This document shows positions 1 to 10,091 of a stretch of 64,000 nucleotides of DNA, one piece after another. The DNA is from Wurfbainia villosa (Eukaryota; Streptophyta; Magnoliopsida; Zingiberales; Zingiberaceae), in the NCBI GenBank assembly GCA_025175895.1, contig CM046006.1:69584288-69648287 (forward strand), in the 5' to 3' direction. The number at the start of each line of letters is the position of its first letter. Positions within the stretch are counted from its first letter, which is position 1. The position numbers and the translations under genes were made by a program. A model generated the notes under the pieces. The model made no database searches. It worked only from the letters and a program-made list of their open reading frames with translations, and was not told where the DNA came from.

Positions 1-2470
1 ATGCTCAACACACAGCAGTATATAAAATGCAAATGACATGTATCATGATATACAAGCATGTGCAACAATCATAGCTCAATCAAATGCAGCATCTCACAGA
101 CATATGTAAAACATATATCAAATACATGCATACATATATATCAGCAATGCATATGCATGGTCATGTCTGCGGACCCATCCAACCACGACCCCAGTATGGC
201 CCGGGTGGCACGGCATGACGACTAGCCCGACTTCAGCTATCACTACTCTCGAGTGACCAAGTTGGGTAGTATGAATGAGTAGCATATAAGCATAAAAAGC
301 TAACTACTCCCCGGGGGTCCCTACTGCTAGTCGCTTTGTCACTACTCATGAGTAGACGAGCTCTGCACACAGGACAATTGCACGTCACACAACAACCGTC
401 TATAGTGGGCGAGTGCTAACACCACTCTGCTCAGTGGCCAGGTGCGCATCTCCAGCTACCACCATCCATAGTGGCCGAGCGTGGCACATCCAATGCTCTG
501 CCCTCAACCATGCTACCACTACCCCGAGTGGCCGGGGAGGCAGGATGACTGACGACCCGTCTTAACCACAAGGGAGACCCAGTCAACAGCATGCATGCAA
601 ATTTAATGATGCATAGCTCCACACAAGTATCCTCGCAACACTCCCTATCTCACGGGGAGTCCTGGTCAACCAAAAGTCAACTATGCAAGGACTATAATCC
701 ACAAGACTCTCTCTATCGTACAAAGAGTCATACTCAGCTAACAATCAACCACGCTAAGATCTCTAGTCAGTAGCGAGATACTATCGATCATCCATATAAC
801 CATACACAGATATACGATCCATAATGGATATACAATCATGCTAGGACCTCTAGTCCATAACCACATACTGACAACCATACACATTTATCTATGCACGGAC
901 AACTAGATCCACCATAGATGCACAACTAACATGTGTACGATACAACAATCGACTTCATAACCCAAACCATCACCTAACCCTAGTGATGTAACACAATAAT
1001 CCAATCTGAGGTCACAAGGATAATCCTAACTACCTGTACTCACTGAACATCCATCGGCTAACACATAATAGGGTTTATAGTTCCTATCCGTGCTAGATAA
1101 TCAATAAAGTAACAGAGTATATATCTCAAAGGTCAAAGACAGTACAAGCATATGATTAAACATGAGTGGATTTAAGGTAAATAGGTATAAACATATATCC
1201 AAATTCATGCACTGGAATTTGGTCAAAACTACCGGACCAGGTAGATATTACCCACCTGATATGCAGATTACATTATCCATATTCACATCCGAGACTCCGT
1301 CTCGTATCAACGTCCTTGATTAACTTCACTAGTATAACTTCTCGCCCCAATTCTCAGTATCTAATCTAGTGCAGCTTCAATCACAGCTGCCCCAAATCCA
1401 AGTATAGCTATTAGATCCATCTGCGCCTTGCTACCATTGTTTCTTGACCCATGGTCTTAAGTCACAAATCGGTCTCCATTGCCATTTCACCAGATCCGAG
1501 CTCACAGCTCATCAAAACTTCCCGTTCCAACCTTAGCCGTCGGATCTCCCTCTTGGCCTCAACATCAGCTCACAAAATCCGGAGAAGCAGGCAGCGACTG
1601 AGCATAGCGGCATCAGCCAGTTGCTCCGGCGACAATCGACCAGAGCAAATCACCATTCGGCATAACAGCGAGGCCGGAGGAGCTATGACGGTGAAGACAT
1701 CGCCATGTTGATCTCACCAACAGCTGACCAACGCCAAGACAGTGATGGAAACAGCTGATCAACCTCGTGACCTAGACGGCCGACACAGTAGCTCAACACA
1801 GGATCACAAATCGGCGATGAAGCGGTGACATTGGAGTTGATCACGATCGAAGAAGGCAGCGATGCCCTGTCTCCGAGCTAAGCTCGCTCAAGGGAATCTG
1901 GCAGCAAGATTGAGCTTGCGGCGGTCGCGATGACCGAAGAAGTCGACGGCGCGATCAGAAAGGTTGCGGCGGTGATCGGGCGACTGCTCAAATCGCGATC
2001 TCCGGCGACGGAACAACATCGATTGAGAGCTCCAGCAGTGACAACCTGGCTCAGGGCGACGATGATGGGAGCAACGATCAGAAGCACAGAGCACGACGTC
2101 TCTCCCACCGGTCGAATCTTCCACCGTCGGCGACAGCACCTCGCGGAGTGAGAAGGGAGATGGAGTCGGCGTCGCGAGAGAGAAGAAGAAGGAATCGCGC
2201 GATCGAAAAGAGGAGAAAGAAATCGGGGCTGAGAAAAATTGGGATCGGGTTCTTATAAGCCATCCCGCCTAGAACTTGAACCAGACCTAGGTCAAACCTA
2301 GTCTAAGTTGAACCCAAGCTAACTTGGGTTTAACTAAAATACCCATTTAGGCTTAAATCCCCGTATGAACTCCTTTTTAATCCAGAAAAATTTCTAAAAA
2401 TTCCATGAGCTAATTCTCAATTAGTAAGGGCTATTATTTTATTTTATTATTATATTTTTTTTTTTCGTAT
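1..2470. other. Unassigned repeat-like sequence, possibly an LTR or leader on the minus strand
   Basis: No convincing protein is encoded here; the short ORFs around 1451-2263 overlap in several frames and match no family I recognise. Read on the minus strand there is a TATA-like TTATAAGA near 2250-2258, followed by a pyrimidine-rich then GC-rich stretch (about 2230 down to 1500). This resembles the promoter, R and U5 of a long LTR, or a gene leader. Positions 236-545 carry several short inverted repeats of the form CCACT-N6-AGTGG. A T-rich tract at about 2437-2468 separates this block from the copia fragment on its right. No LTR ends or target duplication were found, so the assignment is open. 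Confidence 0.35.
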
Positions 2471-2479
2471 CTTACATAA

Positions 2480-4580
2480 CTAGCTACATCTTGGCTATCT
2501 TGGCAATATTTTTCATGTTAATGTGTCAAAGCCTCCTATGCCATAACCAACTTTATTCTTCTTTTACCATAAGACACTTAGGGGAAATGTTAAAGGCATA
2601 TGATAAATCAACATAATAAATGTTGGATTTCCTATATCCAATTAACATGCAATCATTTAATTTCTTATGTCTTATAAAGTATTTAGAAGAGTCAAATTGA
2701 ACATCAAAATTGACATCACATAATTGACTCACACTAAGCAAGTTAAACTTCATGTTTTCAGCCAACAATACTTTATGGATAGCAAGATTTGGGGATACCT
2801 CAATTGTGCCTTTTCCTAGAATTTTAAGTTTTCCACTATTTCCAAAAGACACTTTCCCCTTGCTAATGTGGTTGATTGTGGAAAATTTGCTCTCATCACT
2901 GGTCATGTGTTTTGAGCAACCACTATCAACAATCTACCAGCTTGGTCCTCCTACCTATACAACATGAAAAATACAAGTCTTAGGCACCCAAATCTTAGGA
3001 CCGGTAGCATTAACTACATAGCTTTTGGGAACCCATGCCTTTCTAACTTTGCTCCTAATGGTTGATTTTCTACTAATTAGAGAGGTGAAAGCTACTTCCT
3101 TCTCCTTAGGCCTATATCCTATTCCGGCCCTATTGTAAATAGCTCTTTAATCCCTAAGTATCATATCCAGGTATTTTGAGCCATTTGTAAATTTTTCTAA
3201 GCATGCTCTTAGTTCACCTATTTCTTTTCTTAGTTCATCATTTTCATTTCTAAGTGAACATGCATTATCACAAGAAATTTCAACATTCTTAATTTTCCTA
3301 ATCTCTACTTTTAAATCCTTAATCCTAGATTTTGATTTAGTTAAAGCATTTTGAAGACATGCAATGGTTTTATAAAGTAACTCTATCCTAGGGGAGTCTT
3401 TTACCTCATCGTCACTAGAGGACGATTTGTCGCTTGAGGATGATGATGACTCTTCACTTGAGCTTTCGACTTCATCCTCCATAGCCATGAGTGCAAAGTT
3501 GCGGATGACATGGCAAAGCTCATCCTCATCCGATGTATCTTCCAAGCTTTGTGTATCCCACGTTTGGGCTACCGTGGCTTCCTTCTTCTTCTTCTCCTTC
3601 TTTTCCTTCTTCTTCTTTTCCTTCTCCTCCTCCTTTTTTAGGTCCGGGCAATTTGGCTTGATGTGCCCTTTCTTGTTGCAACCATAACAAATTACGTTAG
3701 TGTTTAAACATGAACTACTAGAGGATTTACCTTTTGAGGATTGGAATATCCTCCTCACATCCTTCTTGGTGAGCTTCCTTGACCTCCCACCAAACTTCTT
3801 TACATAGTGAGCCACCTCACTTGCTGATAGCTCTTCATCACTACTAGATGGCTCCTCCTCGGATTTGGATGAAGAAGAGACTTCTTTCTTCTCCTTCTTC
3901 TTCTTGTCCTTCTTACCTACAAAAAGAGCTACACCTTTCTCCTTGGACGAAGTGTTAGCTTGCTCATGCAACTCGAATTCACAAAAAAGTTTATCTAGTT
4001 TAACTAATGAAAGGTCCCTAGACACCTTATAAGCATCTACCATTAATGCCCATAAAGTTATTCTAGGGAAAGCTTGAAGAATATACCTCGCAAGGTCTCG
4101 ATTTTCGACCTTTTCACCTATCACATGTAGTCCGTTGACTACCTCCTTGAAGCGACTGTGCATTTGGCTCACGGTCTCATTGGTCTTCATGGCGAAGCTT
4201 TGGAGTTGGCCTATCAAGAGGTCCCTCTTGGCTCTCCTCGTCTCCTTTGATCCTTCATTCAATTCGATGAGTTTCTCCCAAAGCTCTTTAGCGGAGTTGA
4301 AGGGGCTGACTTTGGATAATTGCTCCTTTGATAGACCACATTGGAGTGTGGTCGTTACTTTTGCATTTGCTTGCGCCTTCTTTGTCATCTCTCTTGTCCA
4401 ATCCTTTGTTGGTATTGGCGCTCCGAATTCGTCGATCGGCTTCTTAAATCCATCTACAACACTAAACTAATTCTCAATATCATTCATAAGATAGTATTCC
4501 ATCCTACCTTTCCAATATACGAAATCGTTGCCGTCAAAGAATAGAGGCCTCGTCGTGCTATACCCCTCTTGAAAAGCCAT
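2480..4580 (-). pseudogene. Element E gag-protease ORF, broken by nonsense codons
   Basis: From the ATG at 4580 one reading frame continues to about 2480 but is interrupted by isolated stops (including 4467-4469, 3147-3149 and the stop ending at 2553), with no frameshift seen. It begins MAFQEGYS. A copia gag core is visible (about 4388-3990), then Lys/Glu/Ser-rich low-complexity tracts, a CCHC zinc knuckle CYGCNKKGHIKPNC (about 3655-3697), and paired W-V-P-K motifs (about 2990-3040). The aspartic protease core DSGCSKHMT lies near 2900-2930, followed by a gag-pre-integrase segment ending in a decayed W-L-W-H-R-R-L. Gag packages the RNA in cytoplasmic particles and protease processes the polyprotein. 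Several stops sit where a Gln or Trp codon would be expected, consistent with C-to-T decay. The gene is non-functional. Confidence 0.8.
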
Positions 4581-4620
4581 TGTGCTCCGGTTAATGGTTA
4601 GATCTTCCGATGCGATCCGG

Positions 4621-4632
4621 GCTTTGATACCA
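4621..4632 (-). other. Element E primer-binding site (tRNA-iMet)
   Basis: The minus strand reads TGGTATCAAAGC, two bases inside the LTR boundary. It matches the usual plant initiator-Met primer site (TGGTATCAGAGC) except for one base. It fixes the element's orientation as minus. Confidence 0.85.
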
Positions 4633-4634
4633 CT

Positions 4635-5880
4635 TGTTGGAGATCTTTGGAAGACTATAGAGGGTGAATAGCCTCTTTTTGTTTCTACACAAATGGTTAG
4701 CGGAAGCAAAAACAAAAATACTAAAGAAACAAAAACAAGCGCTAACAAAGACAATTTACGTGGTTCGGAGATTAAACTCCTACTCCACGGTGATCCCTAA
4801 GGTGGATCAACCCAAGCCAATCTTCACTAAGAGCTCCTTTAAGGTGGAGAAGCCTTCTTTACAAATGAACCTCTCTTCTTACAAATGATAGATATGAAAT
4901 TAGAGAATAAGAGGTTAGAAATCACTTAGAAAGCTTTAGAACACTTGAGGAGCTTGAGAGTATGAGTATGAATGTAAGCACTAGCCTCATCAAGCACCCC
5001 ATGACCTCTTTTTAAAGAGAAGAGGTTGATTTTCCCAGTGAGCCTCGATCAGTCGACTGATGGTCTCCATCAGTCGATTGATGCTATAGCCGATGCAATC
5101 CAATGACTTCTGACAAGCTGGATTCGCGATCGTCACTACCCAATGGGAAGCTGATCAGTTGACTGATCATACAATCAGTCGACTGATTGAGTGACCAGTC
5201 AAGTGTTCCAAGCGATCACTTGCCTGATGACCTTTCTATGTCGAAGTCCACTTATAGCGATCATCGCTAGGTATAGATCTGACCGATGGGTGGATCATCG
5301 CCAAACTCTAGCAGTTGTGACCAGATCACCAACTTCAGTCGAGTGATTGAGAAGTCGACTGGTACTAGGCACCAGTCGACTGATACACTTCAAGTATGAA
5401 TAAATCATACTTGAAGTCAACTCCCTAGACCTAGACTCAACCTTCTAGCTCTTCCTTCAGCCTTGTGCCTCTAGGATCCCTCCGAGTCCGCGACTCCTTC
5501 ATCCTTGCGCTTGCTTCCAAGAGCTTCCCTCGGTTTCTTCATGTCTTGGGTTTCTCTTTTGCCAAAGGACCGCTTGGACTTTACGCCGCCAAGACTATAT
5601 GCTTGGACTTACGCTACCAAGATCTTACCTTTGGTCTTCCTTTGCCAAGGTCCACTTGGACTTTACGCCGCCAAGACTACATGCTTGGACTTACGCCGCC
5701 AAGACTTTTCCTTGGACTTCTCTTGCCAAGATCATACTTGGACTTTCCTTCACCAAGTCTTCATACTTGGATTTCCTGTCACTTAACACGTTCACGGTTA
5801 GATCACAAAATATTGCCTAACTATAGATGATTATCCAAACATCAAAACATATAAATGCTTGAGGCATTGTTGCACCAACA
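4635..5880 (-). repeat. LTR of element E (5' LTR)
   Basis: A 1246-bp LTR runs from TGTTGG at 4635 to CCAACA at 5880. It contains perfect CAGTCGACTG palindromes at 5050-5059, 5176-5185 and 5373-5382, plus degenerate neighbours. It also has a minisatellite-like stretch (about 5565-5780) built from CCAAGAC...TTGGACT units, with the same vocabulary as the LTRs of elements B and C. Short ORFs across this stretch are translations of the repeat and not genes. Confidence 0.85.
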
Positions 5881-6077
5881 GCTTCTTGTATAAAATTCTC
5901 CATATCGTTTCCTTGTCATCCCTTCTCTCCACCTACGAACTCGAAATCTCGTTTGTGATTCTTTTGGATAATCAACCCTATGGGAAAAAGCGATATTCGA
6001 CAATGTAGTTCCTATGGGATCGATATTTTATTATTTGACGATAACCGTGCACTCGCGATTTGCACACATCAAATTTT

Positions 6078-6126
6078 TGGTGTCGTTGTCGAGGATCGAA
6101 CCCGGGTCGCCTGCATGACAGGCGAA
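6078..6126 (-). pseudogene. Reverse copy of the 3' half of tRNA-Asp(GUC), retroelement-linked
   Basis: Read on the minus strand, this segment runs from the 5' side of the anticodon stem-loop (CGCCTGTCA, anticodon GTC) through a T-arm GGTTCGATCC to a terminal CCA. It matches the plant tRNA-Asp 3' half over about 48 bases with roughly nine differences, all judged from memory. The 5' half of a tRNA is absent, so it is not a tRNA gene. It lies immediately after the LTR end, where the primer-binding site should start. An intact primer site follows 68 bases later, after a repeat of the LTR-end sequence ACACATCAA. This looks like tRNA primer copied into the element. Confidence 0.7.
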
Positions 6127-6145
6127 TTTTTACACATCAAGTTTT

Positions 6146-6163
6146 TGGCGCCGTTGCCAGGAA
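6146..6163 (+). other. Athila-like primer-binding site (tRNA-Asp)
   Basis: TGGCGCCGTTGCCAGGAA is complementary to the CCA-terminated 3' end of tRNA-Asp apart from one or two late bases. It is preceded by ACACATCAAGTTTT, a near repeat of the sequence that precedes the tRNA-like copy at 6078. Confidence 0.75.
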
Positions 6164-7790
6164 CTGTGCTTTTTTATATTGATATTGATCTTTGTTCATA
6201 ATTTGATTAATCTATAATTTATCTTTAAAAAATTATCTTTATTTGTTCGACAATCTTATCACTATCGATTTATCTACAATGTCTTCTTATACAAAATTTG
6301 ATGCTCTATCTCAAATGATTGCTCAATTTAATATTGTGAATTTTGCTAACCTTTATTGGCAGATTTGTGGTGAAATAGGACACATCTTTGATAATTGTCC
6401 CATCATACTTACACCTTCACATTTTTAATGAGTAGATGTCATCCACAACTACAATCAATACCCACAAGATGATCCCTTTTCACACACTCCTACCCCTAGT
6501 TGTAGAAATCCTTATCAGAATTTTGAACCAACATCCGAATTTTTTCAAACACTAAAATCCAACCTAGAAGCCATACTAGAAAATGTTATTAGGCAAAGCG
6601 AGGAGTCTGGGCAATAATTCGTAGAACTTAGACAACAAAAACAAATAGAGGAAGCAAGTAAACTACTAGCAGGTAATTTTGACAATGGGACGACACCTAC
6701 TATGTTGGAGACTCAATTTATGCAGGTGGACGAGGAATATATAAATAATGCAATAAGTGGAGAGGGTAAATCAATTCAGACTCCACATGAAGAGAGACTT
6801 AGGAATATGAAATTGATGCATTGATCGAGGAGTGCACTGTTTCAATTCAAATACCTCCGAATCTTAAGGATCCAAAAGATCCTTTCTTAGTCATCACCGA
6901 AGTTGTAACAACTGATGATAAACCTTCTTTGGTGTTTGTTGAAGATGAGATTTCATTTGATACATTTAAGGCTACTAATCATTCTTTTGTTAGGAATATT
7001 TATTGCAAGTTGCATTTTTTCCGATGAGTAGAACTAGAAGAATATCATAAATGAACTCCTACCAACCCGTTGAAGTTTAGTATGTTTGATAAGGAAACAA
7101 GAGAAAAAGCTAGCAAGTACTTTGTTCCTCCACGAGCAAAATTTAAACAAGTAAAATTGAGAATAGTAAATGGAGGAGCAAAGGCCAAAGACAGAAAAGT
7201 GATAAAGTATCTTACTCCAGCACGAGCAAGATTCAAATCCATCAAGAAAAGAGAGATGAAAATCATCCTCGAGTCAAGCGCTTTCTCTACTATCCGAGCT
7301 CCTGAGTGTCCAAGCTCTCGATTCCTCTTGATATCACGAAACTCAAATGCCTTAGCTCTTTCTGGGTCTCATGCCCCTCCTTTCTTTTCTCCACTATCTC
7401 AATTCTTCACATCTGCAAGTGGCTATTCGAGGATCCATTTCCAACGATATCAAAAGCATTTTTGGATTTTCAATTAGCAGTGACATATATCGAGCATTAA
7501 GATATTATAGAGTTATATTTTTAAGGAGATTCAAACCAGTGTCTACTGAAATATGTTTTGACCAAAAATACTAAAATATGATTTTATAAAAATTTAAGCA
7601 TTTTAAAATATCACTAATATGAAAAATAAAAATCAATGGATGAATGACTCTGTAGTACAGGATATAATTATGTTTTATTTAAAACATAGATTTTTCACTT
7701 TTTAAGTGTGAAAAAATTATAAAATCATTACAAATACTACAATTGAAGTTTAATTATATATTGAGTGCAAAGATGCTTGTATATACAAAT

Positions 7791-8778
7791 TGATACTACT
7801 GTTACCTATTTTCTGTGAATCGAGTAAGAATACTCGCGTGTAAGACACTATCTGAACCAAGTAACCAGTTCGACAAGGAAAGCGATGTAGAATGGTTCGG
7901 GCACGACAGTCTGGGGCAATTGGAACGGGAGGACAGTTTGAGGCAGTTGACACGGCGGGGCGATTGCGGAGATCATTTCGGGACGATACAGACGAGAATC
8001 GGCTCGGTCTAGCTGGCCTAGAAATGGTTCAGTACGGGAAGAAGGGGAGTTGGTTCGGGCTACCGGGAAAAGCCTAAGAGCTACGCTACACGTAAGCGGC
8101 AGGTGTAGGTTAGTTTTATCGAAGGCAAGTGGATGAAAGGGATAGGCTAGCATATTTCCCGAAATGTAGATAAGAAGTTATTACACAGCAGGAGAGGGCC
8201 CCCACATAATATTCCGAGGAGCCTTCGCTCCCTGTGTCTGTAACAGAATGATTCTCCAGATGGGCAAGGTGGCCACATGTACGATAAAGGAGGTTTGCGG
8301 TGCGACAGTTGGCCAGAGAAAGAGGATAAAAGGGAGAAGCAGGGCAAGAGAAAGGGGATATGTATTATTCCAATAGGTAAGAGACGAAGGCACATTCTGA
8401 AGGGGAGAGCAATCACATTGTCGGAGAAGGAGCTAAGGAGAGTAGTGAGATCCATCTTTCTTATACTGTTTCTTGTGTATTGACCTAATTGTATGAGGTT
8501 TTCTCCTCCACCTCTGGAAGTTCTTTCCGCAAAGGAGGAAGTTCATAGTGAAAGTGCTTTGGCACAGTAGCTGGTGGGAGAGCTCACCCCCGTGGAGTAG
8601 GAATCCTTATTCCGAACCATGTTACATCCTGTGTCTTTGTTCGTTGCTTGCGTTGGCATGCATTTCTCTTCTTCACGTTTCATTTTACTGTTGCGACCGA
8701 AGAGAACCCCCTAAGCTTCCTTCGCCCCCCACTGTGTTGAAAGGAAGTCAGCAAACCTTCTTCTCCATCACCACATCA
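7791..8778 (+). repeat. Element A 5' LTR
   Basis: This is the 988-bp LTR paired with 40457-41444. It starts TGATACTA and ends ACCACATCA, directly before the primer site. The left target duplication CAAAT is at 7786-7790. ORF-like stretches at 8147-8483 recur in the other LTR at 40813-41149 and are not genes. Confidence 0.93.
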
Positions 8779-8780
8779 GT

Positions 8781-8799
8781 TGGCGCCATCTGTGGGAAC
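8781..8799 (+). other. Element A primer-binding site
   Basis: TGGCGCCATCTGTGGGAAC begins two bases after the LTR end. It has the form common in Tat-like gypsy elements; I did not assign the tRNA. Confidence 0.75.
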
Positions 8800-9185
8800 T
8801 CTGAGCAAGATGTAGAGATGTAGCTAGAAGAGATACAACACCCGGTAGCCTCCGCTGCGGAGGAAAACCCCATCACGATACTACCGTCACAACTGAGAGT
8901 CATGGTGGATAACATCATGGCTGAGGCCCTTGCTAGAGAAAGGAGAAGGACGGGGTACCTTCATCCTCATTCTGGTGAACCTTCCTCTCGTTGACCGCCA
9001 CCAGATATGCCCCCTCCACCTCGTACAACCACTAACGTTGAAGCATTACCTAGAGAGGGGCTGGGGGGGCAAGTACATTAGACCACTTTGCCATTAACCC
9101 AGAATCAATGAGAAGAGTAGGGTCAAAGTCGGTCGATTAGGGCTCCAGAGATTTACGAGCCCAGTCATTTCACCATGGACATCCT

Positions 9186-10091
9186 TGTTGGTGCAATCGG
9201 CCCAGGTCACAATTGACCAGGACTCGAGCTTGACTCGAGAGATGTTTTGATGTTCGACAAAAACATATGACAATGTGATTGTCATAGGAAAGTTCAAGTC
9301 TTGGGTACTTGGCATGGAAAGTCCAAGTGGAACACTTGGCATTTGGGAAAGTCCAAGCATGGGTCTTGGCAATGGAAAGTCCAACATGGGTTGGCAAGGA
9401 AAAGTCCAAGCATGGGTCTTGGCAATGGAAAGTCTAACATGGGTTGGCAAGGAAAAGTCCAAGCATGGGTCTTGGCATGAAAAGTCCAACATGGCTTGGC
9501 AAGGAAAAGTCCAAGCATGGATCTTGGCATGGAAAGTCCAACATGGGTTGGCAAGGAAAAGTCCAAGCATGGGTCTTGGCAAGGAAAAGTCCAAGCATGG
9601 GTCTTGGCATGGAAAGTTCAACATGGGTTGGCAAGGGAAAGTCCAAGCTTGAGTCTTGGCATTTGAGAAGTCCAAGGGGTTTGATATTAACGGTGTAAAG
9701 TCCAAGTAGGAGTCTTGGTAGCATAAGTCCAATGGTTAACGGCGTAAAGTCCAAGCGGAGTCTTGGCAGCGCAAGTCCAATGTGCCTTGGAGGTGTAGAC
9801 ACCGTTAGCATGACATAGCCGATGGAAGCACCTGAAGGCTAGCGCAATGGATGAACAAGTCATGGATGACTTGGAGGGATCCGAGAGGCGTGAGGCTGAC
9901 GGAGGTGGCTAGAAGGCTTAGGTATAGGCTAAGGGTGATCTAGCAAGTATGGGGGAACCATACTTGGGTTAAAATCTCATATTTGAGGTGTGCCAGTCGA
10001 CTGGTGTCATGTGGCAGTGACTGGCATGAGTCAACTAGGGTTTGACTGTGGGAATTGGCCTAGCAGTCGACTGCCATAGGTGGGTAGTCGA
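9186..10091 (+). repeat. Element B left LTR, first part
   Basis: This is the first 906 bases of the 5' LTR, broken at GTCGA (10087-10091) by element C and resuming at 16953. It has a larger minisatellite (about 9281-9780) than the right LTR, which explains most of the length difference (about 1652 versus 1482 bases). Confidence 0.9.
9281..9780 (+). repeat. 24/27-bp minisatellite of CCAAG...CTTGG hairpin units
   Basis: Units of about 27 bases (GGAAAGTCCAAGCATGGGTC plus TTGGCAT) mix with a 24-base form in which CCAAG/CTTGG is shortened to CCAA/TTGG. Each unit is a short inverted repeat. Loop bases vary more than the stems. ORFs on both strands here (rich in L-D-F-S-L-P or S-M-G-L-G) are translations of the repeat, not proteins. 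Related arrays occur at 11115-11420, 16397-16703 and 21356-21720. Confidence 0.9.

Larger units (their letters stand above)
2475..5880 (-). mobile_element. Element E: left-truncated Ty1/copia (Sire/Maximus-like) LTR retrotransposon
   Basis: The minus strand reads 5' LTR (5880 down to 4635), an initiator-Met primer site, gag, a protease core and the start of the gag-pre-integrase region. It stops near 2475 beside an A/T-rich tract. Integrase, reverse transcriptase and the 3' LTR are absent, so no target duplication can be checked. The LTR has TG/CA ends (TGTTGG...CCAACA). Its U5 end carries a sequence close to the CTAGAGGGGGGTGAATAGC motif shared with elements B, C and D. The Sire/Maximus label rests on this U5 motif and the gag layout, not on a search. 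Confidence 0.8.
5881..7785 (+). mobile_element. Athila-like Ty3/gypsy fragment (LTR end, primer site, decayed gag)
   Basis: An LTR-like end (about 5881-6071) leads into a primer site TGGCGCCGTTGCCAGGA at 6146, which is complementary to the 3' end of plant tRNA-Asp and typical of Athila elements. Downstream are decayed ORFs. Positions 6243-6428 encode a gag-like tail with a partial zinc-knuckle pattern (CGEIGHIFDNC). Positions 6821-7027 and 7070-7477 encode acidic and basic segments that I cannot place. No reverse transcriptase is present, so this is a fragment. Element A inserted just to its right. From about 7500 the sequence is AT-rich with nothing recognisable. Confidence 0.6.

Noticed and set aside
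1451..2263. Possible host gene in the GC-rich stretch near the left end
   Set aside because: Several short overlapping ORFs exist on both strands with no domain, splice model or conserved motif.
6078..6126. A functional tRNA gene
   Set aside because: Only the 3' half is present, there is no D-arm or acceptor 5' strand, and it ends in an encoded CCA, which plant nuclear tRNA genes lack.
8147..8483. Small ORFs on both strands in the first LTR of A
   Set aside because: The same ORFs occur in the other LTR at 40813-41149 and have no family features.
9094..9811. Overlapping ORFs on both strands rich in L-D-F-S-L-P or S-M-G-L-G
   Set aside because: They are translations of the LTR minisatellite in several frames and recur wherever the array recurs (11040-11489, 16323-16716, 21296-21804).
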